Assembly: GCA_914767715.1 (NCBI GenBank)
Contig: OU612071.1
Location: 26,593,681 to 26,657,680 of the forward strand
DNA length: 64,000 bases
Source: Membranipora membranacea
Taxonomy: Eukaryota > Bryozoa > Gymnolaemata > Cheilostomatida > Membraniporidae
Reading direction: 5' to 3'
In this document: positions 11,883-27,000 of the stretch, piece by piece
Numbering within the stretch: the stretch's first letter is position 1
Layout of the letters: each line of letters begins with the position of its first letter
The notes under the pieces: model-generated
Seen by the model: the letters and a program-made list of their open reading frames with translations, nothing else
Told to the model about the DNA's origin: nothing
Database searches by the model: none
Translations under genes and position numbers: made by a program

Positions 11883-12754
11883 CATAAATTATTGGGATTC
11901 TATGGTAGCCTAATATCACAATGACAAATTAGTCGCAGAAGATTAAAAACTGATGAGGCCTTTCACGTGATGATTGTTTCTTAAGGTCAAACCGACAAAA
12001 CCAGGCTTACTAATAATCAGAGGCATACGTTATCAGAGCCTCTCAGGATGCGGCCTCAGTGGGGTTCATATAATCGACCGGGGTATTGTTTTCCATTTCC
12101 GCTGTCTTCATCAATAAATAGGATTTAAATCTGATGTTCTAACAATAAAATGTTCAGGTGTAGCTGCTGCCAAGGTCAAACCAACAAAACCAGGCTCCAC
12201 TGGGGAATAAATAGTTTCAACCAAGACCGCTTGGCTTTCTGTATTCTTTATTCTGAAATTAAATCAACAAATTATTGTTTAAGAAAGCCCATGGTTGGTC
12301 TGGTTGGTCTGGTTGGTCTGCTTTAAGACTGGGAATTCATTGGTGAATAGTCTCTTTAAAACAGGTTAGAGGCATCAAAGAGTCTAGCCTGGTTATGACG
12401 GAGAACATGCTGCCATTAATTACAGCAGCATCTCTTATAGGATTTGTCTTTCATCTTCTCAATAAGTTGTAGATCTATTAGTGTATACTCATACTTCCAA
12501 ATTTTTCACAAATCTGTCTGGTTGCTAGTATCGATCAATGTATATTATTCAGTACATGTTTTATGACCAAGAGAAAAGAGCAACATCAGACAAACTATAC
12601 TAGAAATGCCGCGATCATAAATGCCACCAAACTTCAGGAGTGTGGATGATACACACTCAGGTTGTCGATCGAGTTCATGATGGATGGCCAATTGGCGATG
12701 TTATTATAAGTGCATATTAAAATGGCTGTCCTTTCCATGCCACCTATGAGGTAG
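11883..12754. other. Unassigned sequence
   Basis: No exon-like structure recognised. Two separate matches to AAGGTCAAACC.ACAAAACCAGGCT (about 11982 and 12173) form a dispersed short repeat. GGTTGGTCT is repeated three times near 12295-12321. Confidence 0.45.
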
Positions 12755-13215
12755 ACAGCTTTATATAATTGTATATAATATGTGTACAATTATATATCAT
12801 ATACAAATATATAATATTCAATAGGTAATTGTATATTGTATACAATTACATATTAGATACAATTATATATATTATATACCTGGCTATTAAATGTATTTGT
12901 ATATATTATATAATTGTATATAATATATAATCGTACATATTATATTTTTGTATGTAATATATAATTGTACATATTATATTATTGTATATAATATTTAATT
13001 GTATATAATATATAATTGTATGTAATTTATAATTGTAAATAATACATAATTGTATATAATATATATAGTTTTATATATTATATAACTGGCTATTAAATAT
13101 AATTTTATATATTATATAATTGTATTGAATCTATAATTGTACATAATATATTATTGTATATAACATTTAATCGTATATAATATATAATTGTATGTAATAT
13201 ATAATTGTATGCAAT
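12755..13215. repeat. AT-rich minisatellite (TATAATTGTA type)
   Basis: About 460 bases made almost entirely of variants of TATAATTGTATATAATATA. Longer super-units contain CTGGCTATTAAAT (about 12882 and 13085), which shows local duplication of larger blocks. Non-coding, and likely prone to melting and replication slippage. Confidence 0.85.
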
Positions 13216-14613
13216 GTGTGTATGTAACAAAACAAGTAAAACCACCATGAAGTAAAATAGACAAAATGTAAATTCAATCATTTTTTGTTATTTTTAATGG
13301 CACATTTGGAAAACAAGTTCTTGAAAATGGGTATAAAGAAAAATCCGTCTTTAACAGGATTCGAACTCGGGACTCTCGCGCAACATGCATGTTATAATTG
13401 TGTTAATTCTCCACCTTGCTTTTTTTGGACCCAATCACCCATGCCGCTGAAGCTTATTGATTTTCATTGATGAAACAGGAAAGCTTGGTCAGATATGATG
13501 ACCTGGTTTAATGGGTTTTTCACCAATAACAATCAGACATTTGTCAAGGAAAAAAATGTTCAAAGCTTGTACCTTCCCATAATTATTTATTGCTGAAAGT
13601 GTGACAGGACAGCAAAAGTTTGATTCTCACTCGAGTCATTTTCAGAGTCATTTCTTCACAATCCACCAACCGACATATGATGCGCGGAAACTCCAAAGTA
13701 ATATGTGATTGTTATTAGAATTTGGCTAATTTATTCAATTTAACACCCTAACCCATACGTCATTTGCTAAAGGGGCTGTTAATCCTTGGTAGGGCCTAGC
13801 TAGATCCTAGTTAAAAATATGGCAAGGTTAAGTAGATCCAACCAACCTGTTGTGCGGTTGAGCCTACTGGTGCAGCTTGAGTTACTAGACCAATAGGAAT
13901 AAAGTGAGCTCACAGGGGGATTCTTGAATTAGTAGTAGAAGAGAAGAGGACAAACAGGGTACTGGAGGTTCTGACTCTGAATGATAAGAAGAGGCACAAG
14001 CATTGATTGAGAATCTGGATTCCAAAATCAGGAATCAACGATACTGCAATGGACGAATGCTACATATGAGCCTCCTGAATAGCTGATTTTTAACGGCTAA
14101 GGGGTCCACCAGGTGAGCCTATTAACCTTACATGTGTACCTGGGGTCAAAGGTGAAAAAAGGACGGAGGACGTCCACAGACCAAGAGACAAAACCGTACA
14201 GGGAGCATCGTGATTGGCCGGACTAACAGAGAAAGGATCAAGGGCACCAATCAAAAAAGACATTCAATGATTTTTTTCCATTTCATCTTTTGAACGAGTA
14301 AAACAGTTATCCATTCTTCAAGTAGATGACCTCGACAGCCTTATGACTAAGCGTACCAAAACACTTGCCCTCTGGTATATCCATGACGATGACCACTTCA
14401 TGAACAACTTTTTTGCTAAATGCCCCTCAGGCAGGTATCGAACAAGTGCCCTTGGTAAAGACTGTTCTTTGAGGCATGCTATCCATATTTTAAATGATAT
14501 TCTCTTTTAATCATCCATCAGTGTTTAAACTTATTTTTCCTTGTATGTGCTGGCTCCTTTTCAGTATGAACACCCTTATCTCGCAACATATTATTTTATG
14601 TTAGTGATAGAAT

Positions 14614-14614
<1 letters not shown>

Positions 14615-14646
<32 letters not shown>
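14615..14646. repeat. (CAAT)n microsatellite
   Basis: Eight uninterrupted copies of the tetranucleotide. Confidence 0.95.
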
Positions 14647-15493
14647 TCTTCAATGTTATTTCATACTTACAGATTCTGTGTAGATATGAGTGTCTCCGCC
14701 ATTGACAAACACAATCAATTTTCTGTTTAATGAAGCATAAGTTATGGAGGTATAAGCCATCATTTTTTATCCCTTACAAATTGGCTCATATAGGAAAAAT
14801 TTATAAAATCAATTAAATATAAAACTCAGACAACCTTGTAATAAAATAATGTGTTACTATAGGACGGATTATGCTTATCGGAGTCATTAGTGACGGAGTA
14901 AAAATAATATAAAAACAATAAGGAATGTGCCTATAATGATATCTACCTACTTACAAGATATAAAATAACTGACACAGAATACCATCATCCCGTCAATTGT
15001 TCCATTTTTAGTAATATTGTGTAAAAAGTAAGACTTGTGAAAAATCTGATTGAAGTGAAAAAATCACTCAATATTGCATTTCGATTTCCAGATTCTTTAA
15101 AACTATTAGGTTATGGGCTACAGTTCATGAATCATGACAGTGGCGGCCTTTATTAGGAAAAAGTAGTAGTAATTGGTGGGATTGGATGAGTTTCCTATGA
15201 ATATAGCCTGTCTAAATCTATGCCTTATTGTGGTAGTGTAAAGTTGGGCCATGCACTGTATCAGGAGGCAATGCAAACTGCAACACGGTAAAAATTAATT
15301 CATATACGTTATCAGTTATCAGGCTACACCGTTACAATTGAGATTTTGCGTCAAATGATTCACGAATAGGTCCTATAATAATGGATCGCTTCAAAATCTG
15401 ACTTACAGCCATTGGAGCCGGAAAGCTAGGGCCATCCGGCGTTTTTTGGCAAGTGGCTCAATGCTTGATATAAAGCTTATTAGGAGTTGTCTA

Positions 15494-18400
15494 CTAGTTG
15501 AGCAGTGTGTTGAGATCACTTTGCAGAGTCAGAAGTTTACTGCGAGCTGATTGGATGGATTCGTTCTGAGATTCAACTTGATGAGATAAGAACTCAATTA
15601 GAGAGGATAAGTCGGCCTCTGATGATAAAACGTCCAAATTTGTCTACAAAAAAGATAGAACTAAGTCTACAAAAATATCAAACTCAGTATACAAATAACA
15701 CTGAAATGAAGAAAATTGGTGATCACAAAGGGTAATATAATAGTGGCTTTCCTAAGTTGGTCAATTCTAATCATAGTCACTTTATTGGCTACTAAGTCAG
15801 CTCACTTTCTTTAACTAGGCAACTAGGGTTTAACTTCAACTAGGGTTAATGAATGGGAGGAGCATCCTCTTTCATAATCACCTTCAAGTTTTAGTTTCTA
15901 AGGGAAATCCCCCCAGACCTGTTCAATATTAACTGTCATTATTACAAAAACTATGGATATCTCCTTCAGAGGGAGGTATTTCGATCTTCATATTTCATGT
16001 CATGGCTGCTTTGGATACTGTTACAGGTTTATAATCGTACCATAAGTCCTGAGATAATTTCATGATCAAAGACCTCTAGAGTGTTGAGTGCTTGGGTTAT
16101 TCTAGAGCTCAGTGTTGTGATGTCATCAGCTTCAGATGTCCTTGCTTCAGTATTCACATTCACAGTGTTATATCTATAGAATAACATAGATCAACAGAAT
16201 ACATATCCCAGTCCTCATGTGAGTGAAGCGAAGTATATCTTTTAATAAGTTAATAATGGTTCATAGATTCAGTGCAAATTCCTTTCCCCATTTTATCATT
16301 ATGTGTCAAACTGTTATCATCTCAGGGGATGGTGAGATTGCACAATCGCAATCAGTTATCCGCTTGGTTTTCACTCCCAGGTGATTAGTGCCACAGGAGG
16401 CCTGGGGTTTGAGTCCCACTGGGGGAGCTTTCAAAGTTGATTATTCCAGCCCAGGCACCTCTGGTATATATACTTTCACAACGGTAGGCAGGAAAGTGTA
16501 TATAGGGTCACTACTCCACAAAGGAACACAGACCTCGAGGTAACCTATCAATGAGAGCTGGCAAGTGGGCCTAGTGTTTCACATCATATTAATACAAGGC
16601 AGGCAGATACTATCCACACATACCTATATTTGAGTAAGTTGAGTTGATGTAGAGACAGCACACATGTATCGTTATGTATGAGTAAAATATTCTCTATGAC
16701 TGAGCTAATTCTCTCACTGTATTCTGCTGCTGGTAATGATTCTATATTTAGTGTCAGATTCTGTAGGTCAGCAGCTAAAGTTTCCATTGCCTGCAAAATA
16801 CAAACAATCAAATATAACTACCAACTATAACAATCAACTATAACTACCAACTATAACAATCAACTCAACTACCAACTATAACAATCAACTATAACAATCA
16901 ACTATAACTATCAACTCTAACTACCAACTATAACTACCAACTATAACAATCAACTATAAGAATCAACTATAAGAATCAACTATAACAATCAAATATAAGA
17001 ATCAACTATAACTACCAACTTGATGATTATGCAAAATGTTAGAATATTCATGCAGTATTTGGTCAACAGGACAAAAATTTTGCGAATCTTGTGTTTTATG
17101 TCATTAGTCAATTTTGACTTCAAAGTGATTTCTATTTACACCCTCAACACAATAGCGGAGACAACCTCTTATGATAGATTATCATGTACCCATAGGAGTC
17201 GTACCATATTAAACGAGAAATGAGATCTTTTCCATGGAGCAGCAAGTTGTCAAATCCTGTATCTAAAATCCTATCTAAACTGATTATCTTACCTCAAATT
17301 CAGAGGTCGCTCTACTGAAGAGATCATTGCTCTCCCTATGAACTTGTGCAGCCATAATTTGAGCTCTTCTAGTTCTATTCATAATTCTCTCTGTGTCGTT
17401 AAGTAAAGACTGTGAGCTGTTCCGGAAACTGGAGAGCTCATTGAGTGACTCTGTTATTAAATTATCTGTGGCTAAAATAAATATGGACATCGATTGATTA
17501 GGTCTTTATATTTTAATATATTGTCATTTAATTGTAATTGTAATAAAAATTAAGATTTTTGGAGAATTTTTCTCTCAGCATATTGGACAAAAATTTGTTA
17601 ATTACTGAATACATAGATCAATTGGAGTTAGCTGAAACCAAGGGGCAAAAACTCTCATCTGCTTCCTTCATGGCTTATATGAAGCTTTGTATATTATGGT
17701 CTCATTTGTAAATGATCAAGAGATATAACTCCGAAAAATACAACATTATTTGTTTTCTCATTTACTTCAGTCGATTTATCACGATGCTCATCTTGTTTCC
17801 TAATTAATGCTTAAAAGATATAAACATAGACTTATCACACTCACCATTCATCTGATGAGTGAAGTCCTGAAGTACTCTGACTAACTCCTCTACATACTCC
17901 TCATTATCAGTTATAGTTTGTAGTGATTGTGTCAGGTTACTGTATAACCCCTGTAATATGCTCATGTGACTGGAGGAGCGGTCCCGCAGCGACACTGAGT
18001 CATTTAAGAGCTGAATCACAGTTGTGGATATAACTGTAAAACAAAGAGAGCCAGACTAAACGAGGTGGCAATTATGAGGCATATGACATATGATGGAATA
18101 TGGCGCATTTTTCATTACGCAGTGCCACTGCCAAGGGCATATGCAATAAACTATACTCTCATCTTGCAACAGCAAAATAAACTTCCTGAGTGCATTTAAT
18201 TGAAGCTTAACTCAAGCAGTCATTGTGCCACCACAGTGCAACGATAATGAAGTTAAATTATTTGGTGACATTAAGTTGATCCTCTACAGTCTACACCATC
18301 GGACACAAGTAAAACTAGGTTACAGGTTTGAATTTGCATGGAATTTGATCAGTATCACCTTTGGAATGCTCGGGCCTTACCTAGACTCTGATTGGCTGAT

Positions 18401-21052
18401 GATTGTAGACTCCTCCCACTTTCTGTGAGTGACTGCTGAGTTGTGTTTGTTGTTTGAATGAGCAGCTCACTGATATTATAGTAAGTATTCTGATCTCTGA
18501 TTGGCTGGTCTTGTTGTAAAGTTGACAGTGATTGGTTGATCACGGTTAAGAAATCTACTAACTGCATCATGGAAGAGTTGAATGAATCAAACTGAACTCC
18601 AACCTGTCAAAGATAAACAGTTATTTGTAAATTTATGGGCATACCGAATTCTTGAGATTGGATTTTTGAGTGTGACTAACTAAGATTAAGATCTTCTGAT
18701 ATTAATGTAATCATAACAACAATACAGCCCAAAACTAAAATAATGTTGCTGTCCGTCTAGGTAGACGATAACTGCATCGAGGTGCGGCATAGGAAGAGGT
18801 TTATAGTGACGACTAGGTTGCCACTTTTCAACCACTGACAGCTTTAACCCAGCGTGAAGCATAGCGCTACAAGGCCGGAGCTGCAGTGGTTGATGACGGC
18901 ATCCTCCTGTATAGAGCTATACCATACAGGAGGGTTCTTTAATCTGCATGCACGATGGTGTTGTATATACAGAAGACCTCCATTATTTATAGTCCTGATC
19001 CGAGGGGACTGTGTGATCAGTCAAAGTCGAAACGACTTTCGGTCCCGGACGGGTCTTGAACCCACAACCGGTTGGTCAAAAGGCAGACACGCTAACCACT
19101 GCCCAAAACTATCAAACTACATAAACCATTTAAAAGCGGTGAGCCAAGTTATCAACATTCTGATAATGGTAAATCAGACGCTAAAGATGTTAGAGCTCTT
19201 ACCTTTAGTTGTTTGTCTGTAATATCACTTATTATAATGCTGATATTATCCTGAGTGGTCTTAGTTAGATCTATGAGATTACTCAGTGCAGACTCACTCT
19301 TGCTTACGTCTGACTCTACTGATTCTATAAAACAAAGCAATACAAAACTTATGTCTATGTTATGTTTATAATTCCAGAATCAGCATTCACTTTCCAACAA
19401 GCTTACTTGGACAGCAAGCTCACTGACATACATGAGCAAATGCACCTCAATACTGACCAAATTCAGAATCAGATGGTGGCCATGATTGGCATAATATAAA
19501 TCTCATCTACCTACCTATCTATTTTAATTTACTTTAACACAAGAACTATGTAGGTAAAATTATCGGAACACAGGAAGACTATGTTAAATTGAGTTCCAGC
19601 CAGGATCATATAACGTGAGTGCTGTGATGTCGCCAAATGCTATTCAAAGCTCTCACTTCACTTGGCCAGCTGGTTATGACACTAACATGAAAGCATATAG
19701 TATGAAAATTACCGTTAAGCATGTGTCACAGAGAGGAAATATGTGTTACAAAATATCAGCTCACCAATTATCTGATGGACAGCAGTCAAGTTATCTATGT
19801 CAGTATTAAGGTGTTCTGTGAGGTTTGTTGCGCCAAGTAAAATTTCATCTAGTAAAGACAACTTCTCATCGATCAGTGTCAGACTGAGGTTAGAAATCGT
19901 CTCAGAAAACTCTGCAAAAGAAAAAAAATTTTACAATGACAAGACACTCTTGATTACTTACTTAGCTGGGCTGCATGTGTAAGCAAATTATTATATTTAA
20001 TAATTATAATCATCTGTTTTGACAATTTTGTGTCCTGATAATTTGGCAATGATCGATTCACAATTTATCACCTGGAAATATTCCGAATACCTAGTCAATA
20101 GCTGAGGCTAGATTGGGGTGACTTTATGCTAGCAAGCATGAGTTTTCTTGTTATTATTGTTATCATTCCTTTTTATCAAAACACTGATTGCTAACTTCAC
20201 AACATCACACATATTATAATTATAACTAATATAAGGAGTTTTAGCTGTTTTTGCTTTGCTAAAAACGTACACACCTCTAAGCGATAAGATGTCATCGTCC
20301 ACTGACTCGTTTATCCATCTACCCAGTGTGTCAAAATCTCCTAGTCTGATTCCTACACTTTGTAGTGTGTCATTTAGTCTCCTGAGGGAACTCTGACTCT
20401 CAGATTGGGATTCTGAGCTGTTCAGAAGAAGATAATTCCATGTGGATAACATCCCAGTTATGTTACCTTCCTGCTGTGTTGTACTGAGAAGCTGAAAGAT
20501 ATAAACAGTTATGAGTTAAACATACAGTAGATACGGATCATGTTTTGGAGTTGTGCTATGTTGCTGATTCAGACTTTAAAATTGACTGATTTGTTGGTTG
20601 ATAGGCCAGTTAGCAAGACAACAACAGGATCTTGCCATTTCCCTTATAAAAATCTTGTCTAAGTTAACTGACATGTGAAAAAACTGACGATGGTACTGAC
20701 CAGTGGGCCTACTTATTTCGAATACCAAAAGTTGTTTACAAACATAGAAGTATACACAGGACACACAACTCTATAGTCATATTTTGTTGTGGTGTTTCCT
20801 ATGGGGACACAAACATTGTCAAAGATGGAATGCTCAGCGCTTAGGGTACTCATCCCTTTAATCTAACCTCTGTGTTGAGCTGATTTAGCTGTGATGAGAT
20901 GCTCTCTACACTCTGGGTGAAGGTCAGATTATTATTAGGTGACGTCATAGACTGTGCTTTGTTAGCCTCAGATCTGATAATCTCTATCTGTGATGTCACA
21001 GTACTCAGCTGGGATGATTTATCATGGATCAGTGAGTAACACTCTTCACAAA
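15494..21052 (-). CDS. Laminin exons 24-33: coiled-coil trimerisation region and C-terminus
   Basis: Ten exons (21052-20868, 20491-20273, 19913-19765, 19323-19201, 18604-18381, 18033-17845, about 17473-17294, 16793-16620, 16173-16040, 15643-15494). The first begins CEECYSLIHDKSSQL, the paired-cysteine (CxxCY) start of laminin domain II. The rest is low in cysteine and proline and rich in Leu/Ile/Ser/Asn/Gln heptads with many N-glycosylation sequons (NLT, NMT, NQS), typical of laminin domains I/II. The final exon ends SDLNTLLN then a stop. It lacks the cysteine found close to the C-terminus of beta and gamma chains, and no LG domain follows. Confidence 0.88.
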
Positions 21053-24000
21053 CTATAACACAGTGTTGTGAATAAAATAGCATGAGACAAAATACTCTTA
21101 CATTCACTGAATCTTATATTTGTATTCTCATCATCAGTCGCATTGCAAATTTCCAGCATCATTTGATGCTCGGTAGCAGTTGGTTTTCTTTTCAAAAGCG
21201 AAATAACAAATATATAAATTCTGACATGTCCCATACTAGGAAAACACAAGGATGAAAACACTACCGAATAAACCTGCAAGTACTGGCCAATAGTCAAGCA
21301 GCATTAGTCTGTCAACAAATAGTCCGTCTCAATTCCACGTTATTTCAACACTTACATCCAAGTATTTGGACAACAGTCATTAAGACTTACCTGAACATCC
21401 GGTGTCAGACAGCAGGTGGTGATTGAGAGAACAGCTGTTACATCTTACTCCCTCTACATTATCCTTGCAATCACATTGGCCAGTCAGCTGGTTACATGAT
21501 GTGTTGTGAGAGCCAATCAAATCACAATCACAATCTAAAAAAAAGACGTTGATATAATTTAGAATGGATTATGATCAAGTGCTTTCTTTGCATTTCTCTG
21601 CCCCCCTTATGTCTTTGGTCCCTGATATTAACAGGGATACATAGGCGCTTTTTTTGAGATTGCATCAAGTATTGCTGATACTCAGGCAAATGTGTGTTCA
21701 TTAAATTCTGTATAGCTCACAGATAAGCAATTGAGGCTTTAATCTAAGAATTGTCAGCTAATGGCAAAAAATATTTGCACAAAATTATAATCGAAGCAGG
21801 GTATGAAATTGATGAACTAGTTGAAACATTGATGTCTCACAGTGTTACTGGGTTTAAAAACAATGATGTCATCACTTTATGGCCATATGTATTTGACTCC
21901 TTGATTTCGGTTGTTTGTTTCTCCGAGTGGCAGCAGCAGTTTAAGGGACTAACATTGGGAGAAGACTTTGACAATCAAAACATCAAAATCAAGGGATATA
22001 TTCAGTGATGATAGCCAGTGAATATTCTCACTGATGTCAGGAGGAGGTGGGGGGGGGGGATGAACTCCTCAGGTTCTTACGATTGTGTTAAAAATGATCA
22101 GTCATTAGACTACATAGATACAATGTAATACATTAGCTTTGATTTGTATGATGGTATATAGTCAGGGACTACCAGCTCACCTTCACATCTCCCTACAGTA
22201 TTCAGACCCCAGTATCCCTCCTCACAAGTGTCACACTCATCTCCTGTCACATGACTGTCACATGATCCACAATCTGATCCTGATGTTCCGACACGACAGT
22301 TGAGACACACACCTGAGAAAGGGTAAGAGGTGAAAAGCCTCACACATGATGTCAGTAAATCCACAAGCATGCTGTGGCAGCCATAACAAATCATTTTGTC
22401 ATACTTTATAGCTGATGTCATTAATATTTGACGTTTGTTTTAAGGTTTACAAATATTACAACCTTCAGAGGCAACAACTGGATGAAACGTATATAACAGG
22501 TCACTGTTATAAAACTTTGCCATTTCATTACCTTAGATAAGCCTGTAATTAATGAGTTCTGATATCAATATGGGGGAGTTCGATTCCTCCTGTCAGGTCA
22601 ATTGTAGAGCTCTCACAAACACAATCACATGATCAAACAACTACACAGCCAAAACAATTATAGAGCTAAAACCCCAAACAGCATTAATAATAAGAGAGTT
22701 ATGCTCACCTGTCTGAGGATCACATTGAGGGGCTCCATCAGTACGCCCGCCACACTCACATAGTACACAGCGAGATAGGGATCCTAGGCTAGGATCTTCC
22801 CTCTTATAGCCAGGCCTACATTTTTCACATGAGAGTCCTGAGGAGAACATAGTGACAGATGTTGGTTAATGTCGCTAAAATTGCAGGGTCTACTACTACT
22901 ACTCAGTCCGAAGACTGAGTCTGAGTAGTAAAGGTCCGAAGACTGAGTAGTAAAGGTTACTTAGCGTCACGGCTGCCGTATTTGGTACCTAGTTGTTCTC
23001 AGTTTGTAGGCAGCTCAATGGGTTCAACAGTGCCCAGTAGAGTTCAAAAGGAGTTGAACTCAGAGCATAATACACTTGGATGTTAGAGCGCAGGCAAACC
23101 AGCTGGGCTTCCTCCTACTGCTAACACAGTACAAGAGAACTGTATCATATGAAATATCCAAAGGCTCTAGAACAAAGGAACCCACCCAAAACTAAATATT
23201 GGATAACCCCTCTTCAAATTATAACATATTTCACTGGTAAATGTTCAACAAATGAGTAAAATATTTATTGTTTGAGCTTATATTACCATCAGTGTTTGAA
23301 TCTGCAGCACATATGCAGTGCTCTACTGAGGAGCTGTGACCAGACAAAGATGACACTCCTCCCGGTATTGACGACTGGTTCGTCGCTATGGTTACAGAGA
23401 TTGACGTATACACAAGGTCAGGGTCAAAGAGAAGAGTTGGATTGTTCTGCAAAATACCTACAATAGCAATCAGTTAATGCTAGCAGAAACATAAATCATG
23501 TTCGAATATTTGACAGCCAAGGATTGTGATCATTTTGCCACCATACTAAAAAGGTAGTGAACATTGGTTGAATACACGTTAGTTTTCGTCTGCAGAGCAT
23601 GTGAGTGTGTGCATAATATCAGAGCAATATAGGACAAATGCACTACAGAGCAGCACATCAGATCTTTTATATCTTTCAACATTTTGATTATATTAACATG
23701 GTCATGCCGCGAAGTCATCAACATAGCAGTACAGTATAGCCTGACTGATATAAACCTAGAGAAGTAATAACTCACTCTGAAATGTAATCCTGTCTACTTG
23801 TATATTATCTTCTGTATACCAGGAGCTCTCAATCAGCGGTGCATTGACCTCTAAAAGCCCTACAGATGTTTGTGACTGTCCAAGTCTGTAGGATATCAGT
23901 GTGCTGTTGCTGCCAGAATCTAAACCAAAATAACAAAAGAATGAGCTCAAAGTTAGAAGATTTTCCGGAATTAAAATGAATTAAGGTAACATTTTATTTA

Positions 24001-27000
24001 AATCTATGGCTGATGAATGGTGTATGCAAAGCTTTAGTCAGAACATAATGTCATAGTTATTACCGACTTGGATCCTGACTTACCTAGAGTAAGTACCACA
24101 TCATTGACAGAGAGAGCAGTATTAGGGGACGTCACATAAAATCTGATCACATGTCCGTAAGAAGGCAGAAGAGTCTGGAAACTCAGGTTAGTCCCAACAT
24201 CAAGCAAGTTATCATACAGCAATCTGTAACATGTAACAACGATAAAATGACACACCAATCCGTCATAATAGCAAACAACAACAACAATAGCAATAACAGA
24301 ACATGTCACCCTGTGTAGAATGCCTCTGCTTAAAAAATTTACCCGTTCACAACTCGAGTAGCTGTATGTTGCAGGGTCATATGTTATAGCAGCATTCACA
24401 ACACAAGATAATCATTGTGTAAAACACGGCACTGTACTTATTAACATAGTAGAATCCAAATACAAAAGGATTAAGCATGCAGGATGATGATTTTAGCTGT
24501 TCAATATTATACAAACTTTTTTATGAAAGTCTGTATCACAGTAAAGTCATGGATCAATCTAATACCCTGAAAAAGACGTACACTGTACTCTGGTAACCTG
24601 AGGCAGATAGACACGTCCCGACTATATGATCTGAGCAGTAACAAGGAGCACAACCTAAGGTATTCTCAGAGCTCAGGCTAAATGTACTGACACTGCACTC
24701 ACTGCATGTTCTACCCTCTGTGTTATCTACAGGTTATAAATATGAAAGGAGAGATGAGACGTTAAGTTGTTCTCATAGTGGGAAACTGGTGAACATTGTC
24801 TTTTTCCTTTGATTCATCACTGTATCATGGCATCTACATTTAGACACAAGCAGTACAAAGTCAAAAAACACTATGGTTAGTGAGCGGAGTCTATCATATT
24901 ATTTCGTCTTATACATCTCATCTCCCAGGCAATTACTGATTACTGATATTCACAGTTGGCACGCTTATCATGACTTCGCTTTGAAATGGCACATCCTCTT
25001 TGTTAGGCTTACCTTTACAGCTGCACGCACCGCTGAGTTTATCACAAACAGAGCTGATAGAACCAGATCCATCACAGCCACATTCCCTGTAATAGAAATA
25101 AAAAACATTTACTAATACAATTTTACAGCTTGCAAGTCCAGAACATTTAGCAGATCCTACCATGCCAATTAAGTCATTGTGACAGGGACTCTATACTCTA
25201 TAGACCAGCAAGCTTTGATATGTCCAGGCCTTAAGTAAGAGCTCAAACTCCATCTGGGTAGTTGGAAGTGACGTTACATCACCAGCCACAATTAAACTGA
25301 TCAGCTGTGGTCGATATTGGGATTCAGCTATATGACACCTGTGCAGAGCACTTAAACAACAGCAAAGTGTACTATGATTTTCTCCTAACTGCCTTAATAA
25401 CTGGCTTAGTACCCTATGTCTGCAGACTGCTGTTTACTCTTACCTGCATCCCTCACTACTCAGACTATAGAAACCGTCCAGACACTGGTCACACTTATCT
25501 CCACCCACTCCGCTCTTACAGGCACACTCCCCTGTGAGTAGGTTACACTGTTCGGTTACACTCCCTGTGAGATTACAGGAACAGCTCATACAGCCTGAAG
25601 ACTCTGATAGATTATAACTCCCATAAGAACAAACCTCACACCTAGAGGAGAAGAGGAACAGTGAATGAGATTTCTTCTAAAATTATTCACATTCATGATT
25701 TGATTTGACCAATGACCAATAAGAAAAAATACGAGAATCATTAAACATGACCTCAAACATCTGGAAAGAACATGAACTATAACAACAAAAGCATGTTGCA
25801 TCATCAATAGATGTTAAATTTGATTGTAGTTGTTTCCAGACCATTACATTTGGAAGTGCAGTTTAACAGGCGTAAAAAAGGTATGAGTTAGATCAGATGT
25901 TCACGAATGGAAAGGTAAAAGTCTGCTGTGATAGTGTCTTAGCTACACACTAACCTTGTATTACCATGGTTACCATAGACATCTATATCTGTATGAGTTG
26001 ACACTTGAGGTTCACAAACACATTGTCCATTAACATGATCACATACTGAATGCTCTGATCCAATATCATCACAGTCACACTCTACAACATACCATAATAA
26101 CAAAAATGATGATATATCCTCTTAATTTAGAGTTACTCCCTCCTTGATATTAAGAAAACAACTCCTCAGGCAATTGGTAAATCAAAAGAATTTTTAATGG
26201 CTGAAATGTAACAAGTGAAAAAAGTGATACTTCATATCCATCTATGATTATGACCTGTGCATAAGATAAACATTTCTGTTATTTAAGTCCAAAGATACCA
26301 TAAATGAAAACTTTAACATCCTAGACCTGACCAGTAAAACGAACAAATCAGAAGATAAAGGGGTTTTTTAACTTACAATCCCTACCTGTCAATAGTAAGT
26401 CAATAGGAACATGCTAGCAAGTCTACCGTTATATTCTCCTTTTAGTTAGCAATAAATAGTCTCAATTTAGAAAATTAAACATGCCCGTCCCTTATATACA
26501 CTCACTGTGACAGCCCTCATTTGTTAGACTGTGATATCCAGCCATACACTCATCACACATGTGACCCTTGACCCCAGGCTGACACTGACATTGACCTCCA
26601 TAAGGGTCACACTGTGTACCTGGTACTGTACCGGCATCATCACATTCACAGGCTGCAGAACAGAGTGGAGGGAAGATGTAGTCAGAAAGAAATCATAGTG
26701 AAAATGTAGAGAGATCTCCGCAGATATTAGTTGTTTAAACTTATCACTGATATCCTAATATGGAACAGCATAGGTTGCTATTGTTCGAAAAAGCTCTACA
26801 AATGTGAACAAATTTCAAAAGTTTATGTGAACTTGCAGGGCCAGAGTTTTTTTCCAGTAAAATCTTGATATTTGGTGATAAATAGAGATCAGATACTATC
26901 AGAATGAAATGGAAAAACTTTAGGCACTGATTTGCAAAGAGGAAGTTGAGAGACAGCCTATAATTTTACACATGACCTCAGGCATGATTTTGTTTGATAT

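Noticed and set aside
13345-13425. tRNA-like segment on the - strand (GAGTTCGAATCC B box)
   Set aside because: The other arms do not pair convincingly. Probably an old tRNA or SINE relic; not supported enough to list as a gene.
21751-22008. 85-codon open frame on the + strand within a laminin intron
   Set aside because: No splice context, no recognised domain, antisense to the gene. Possibly a transposon scrap.
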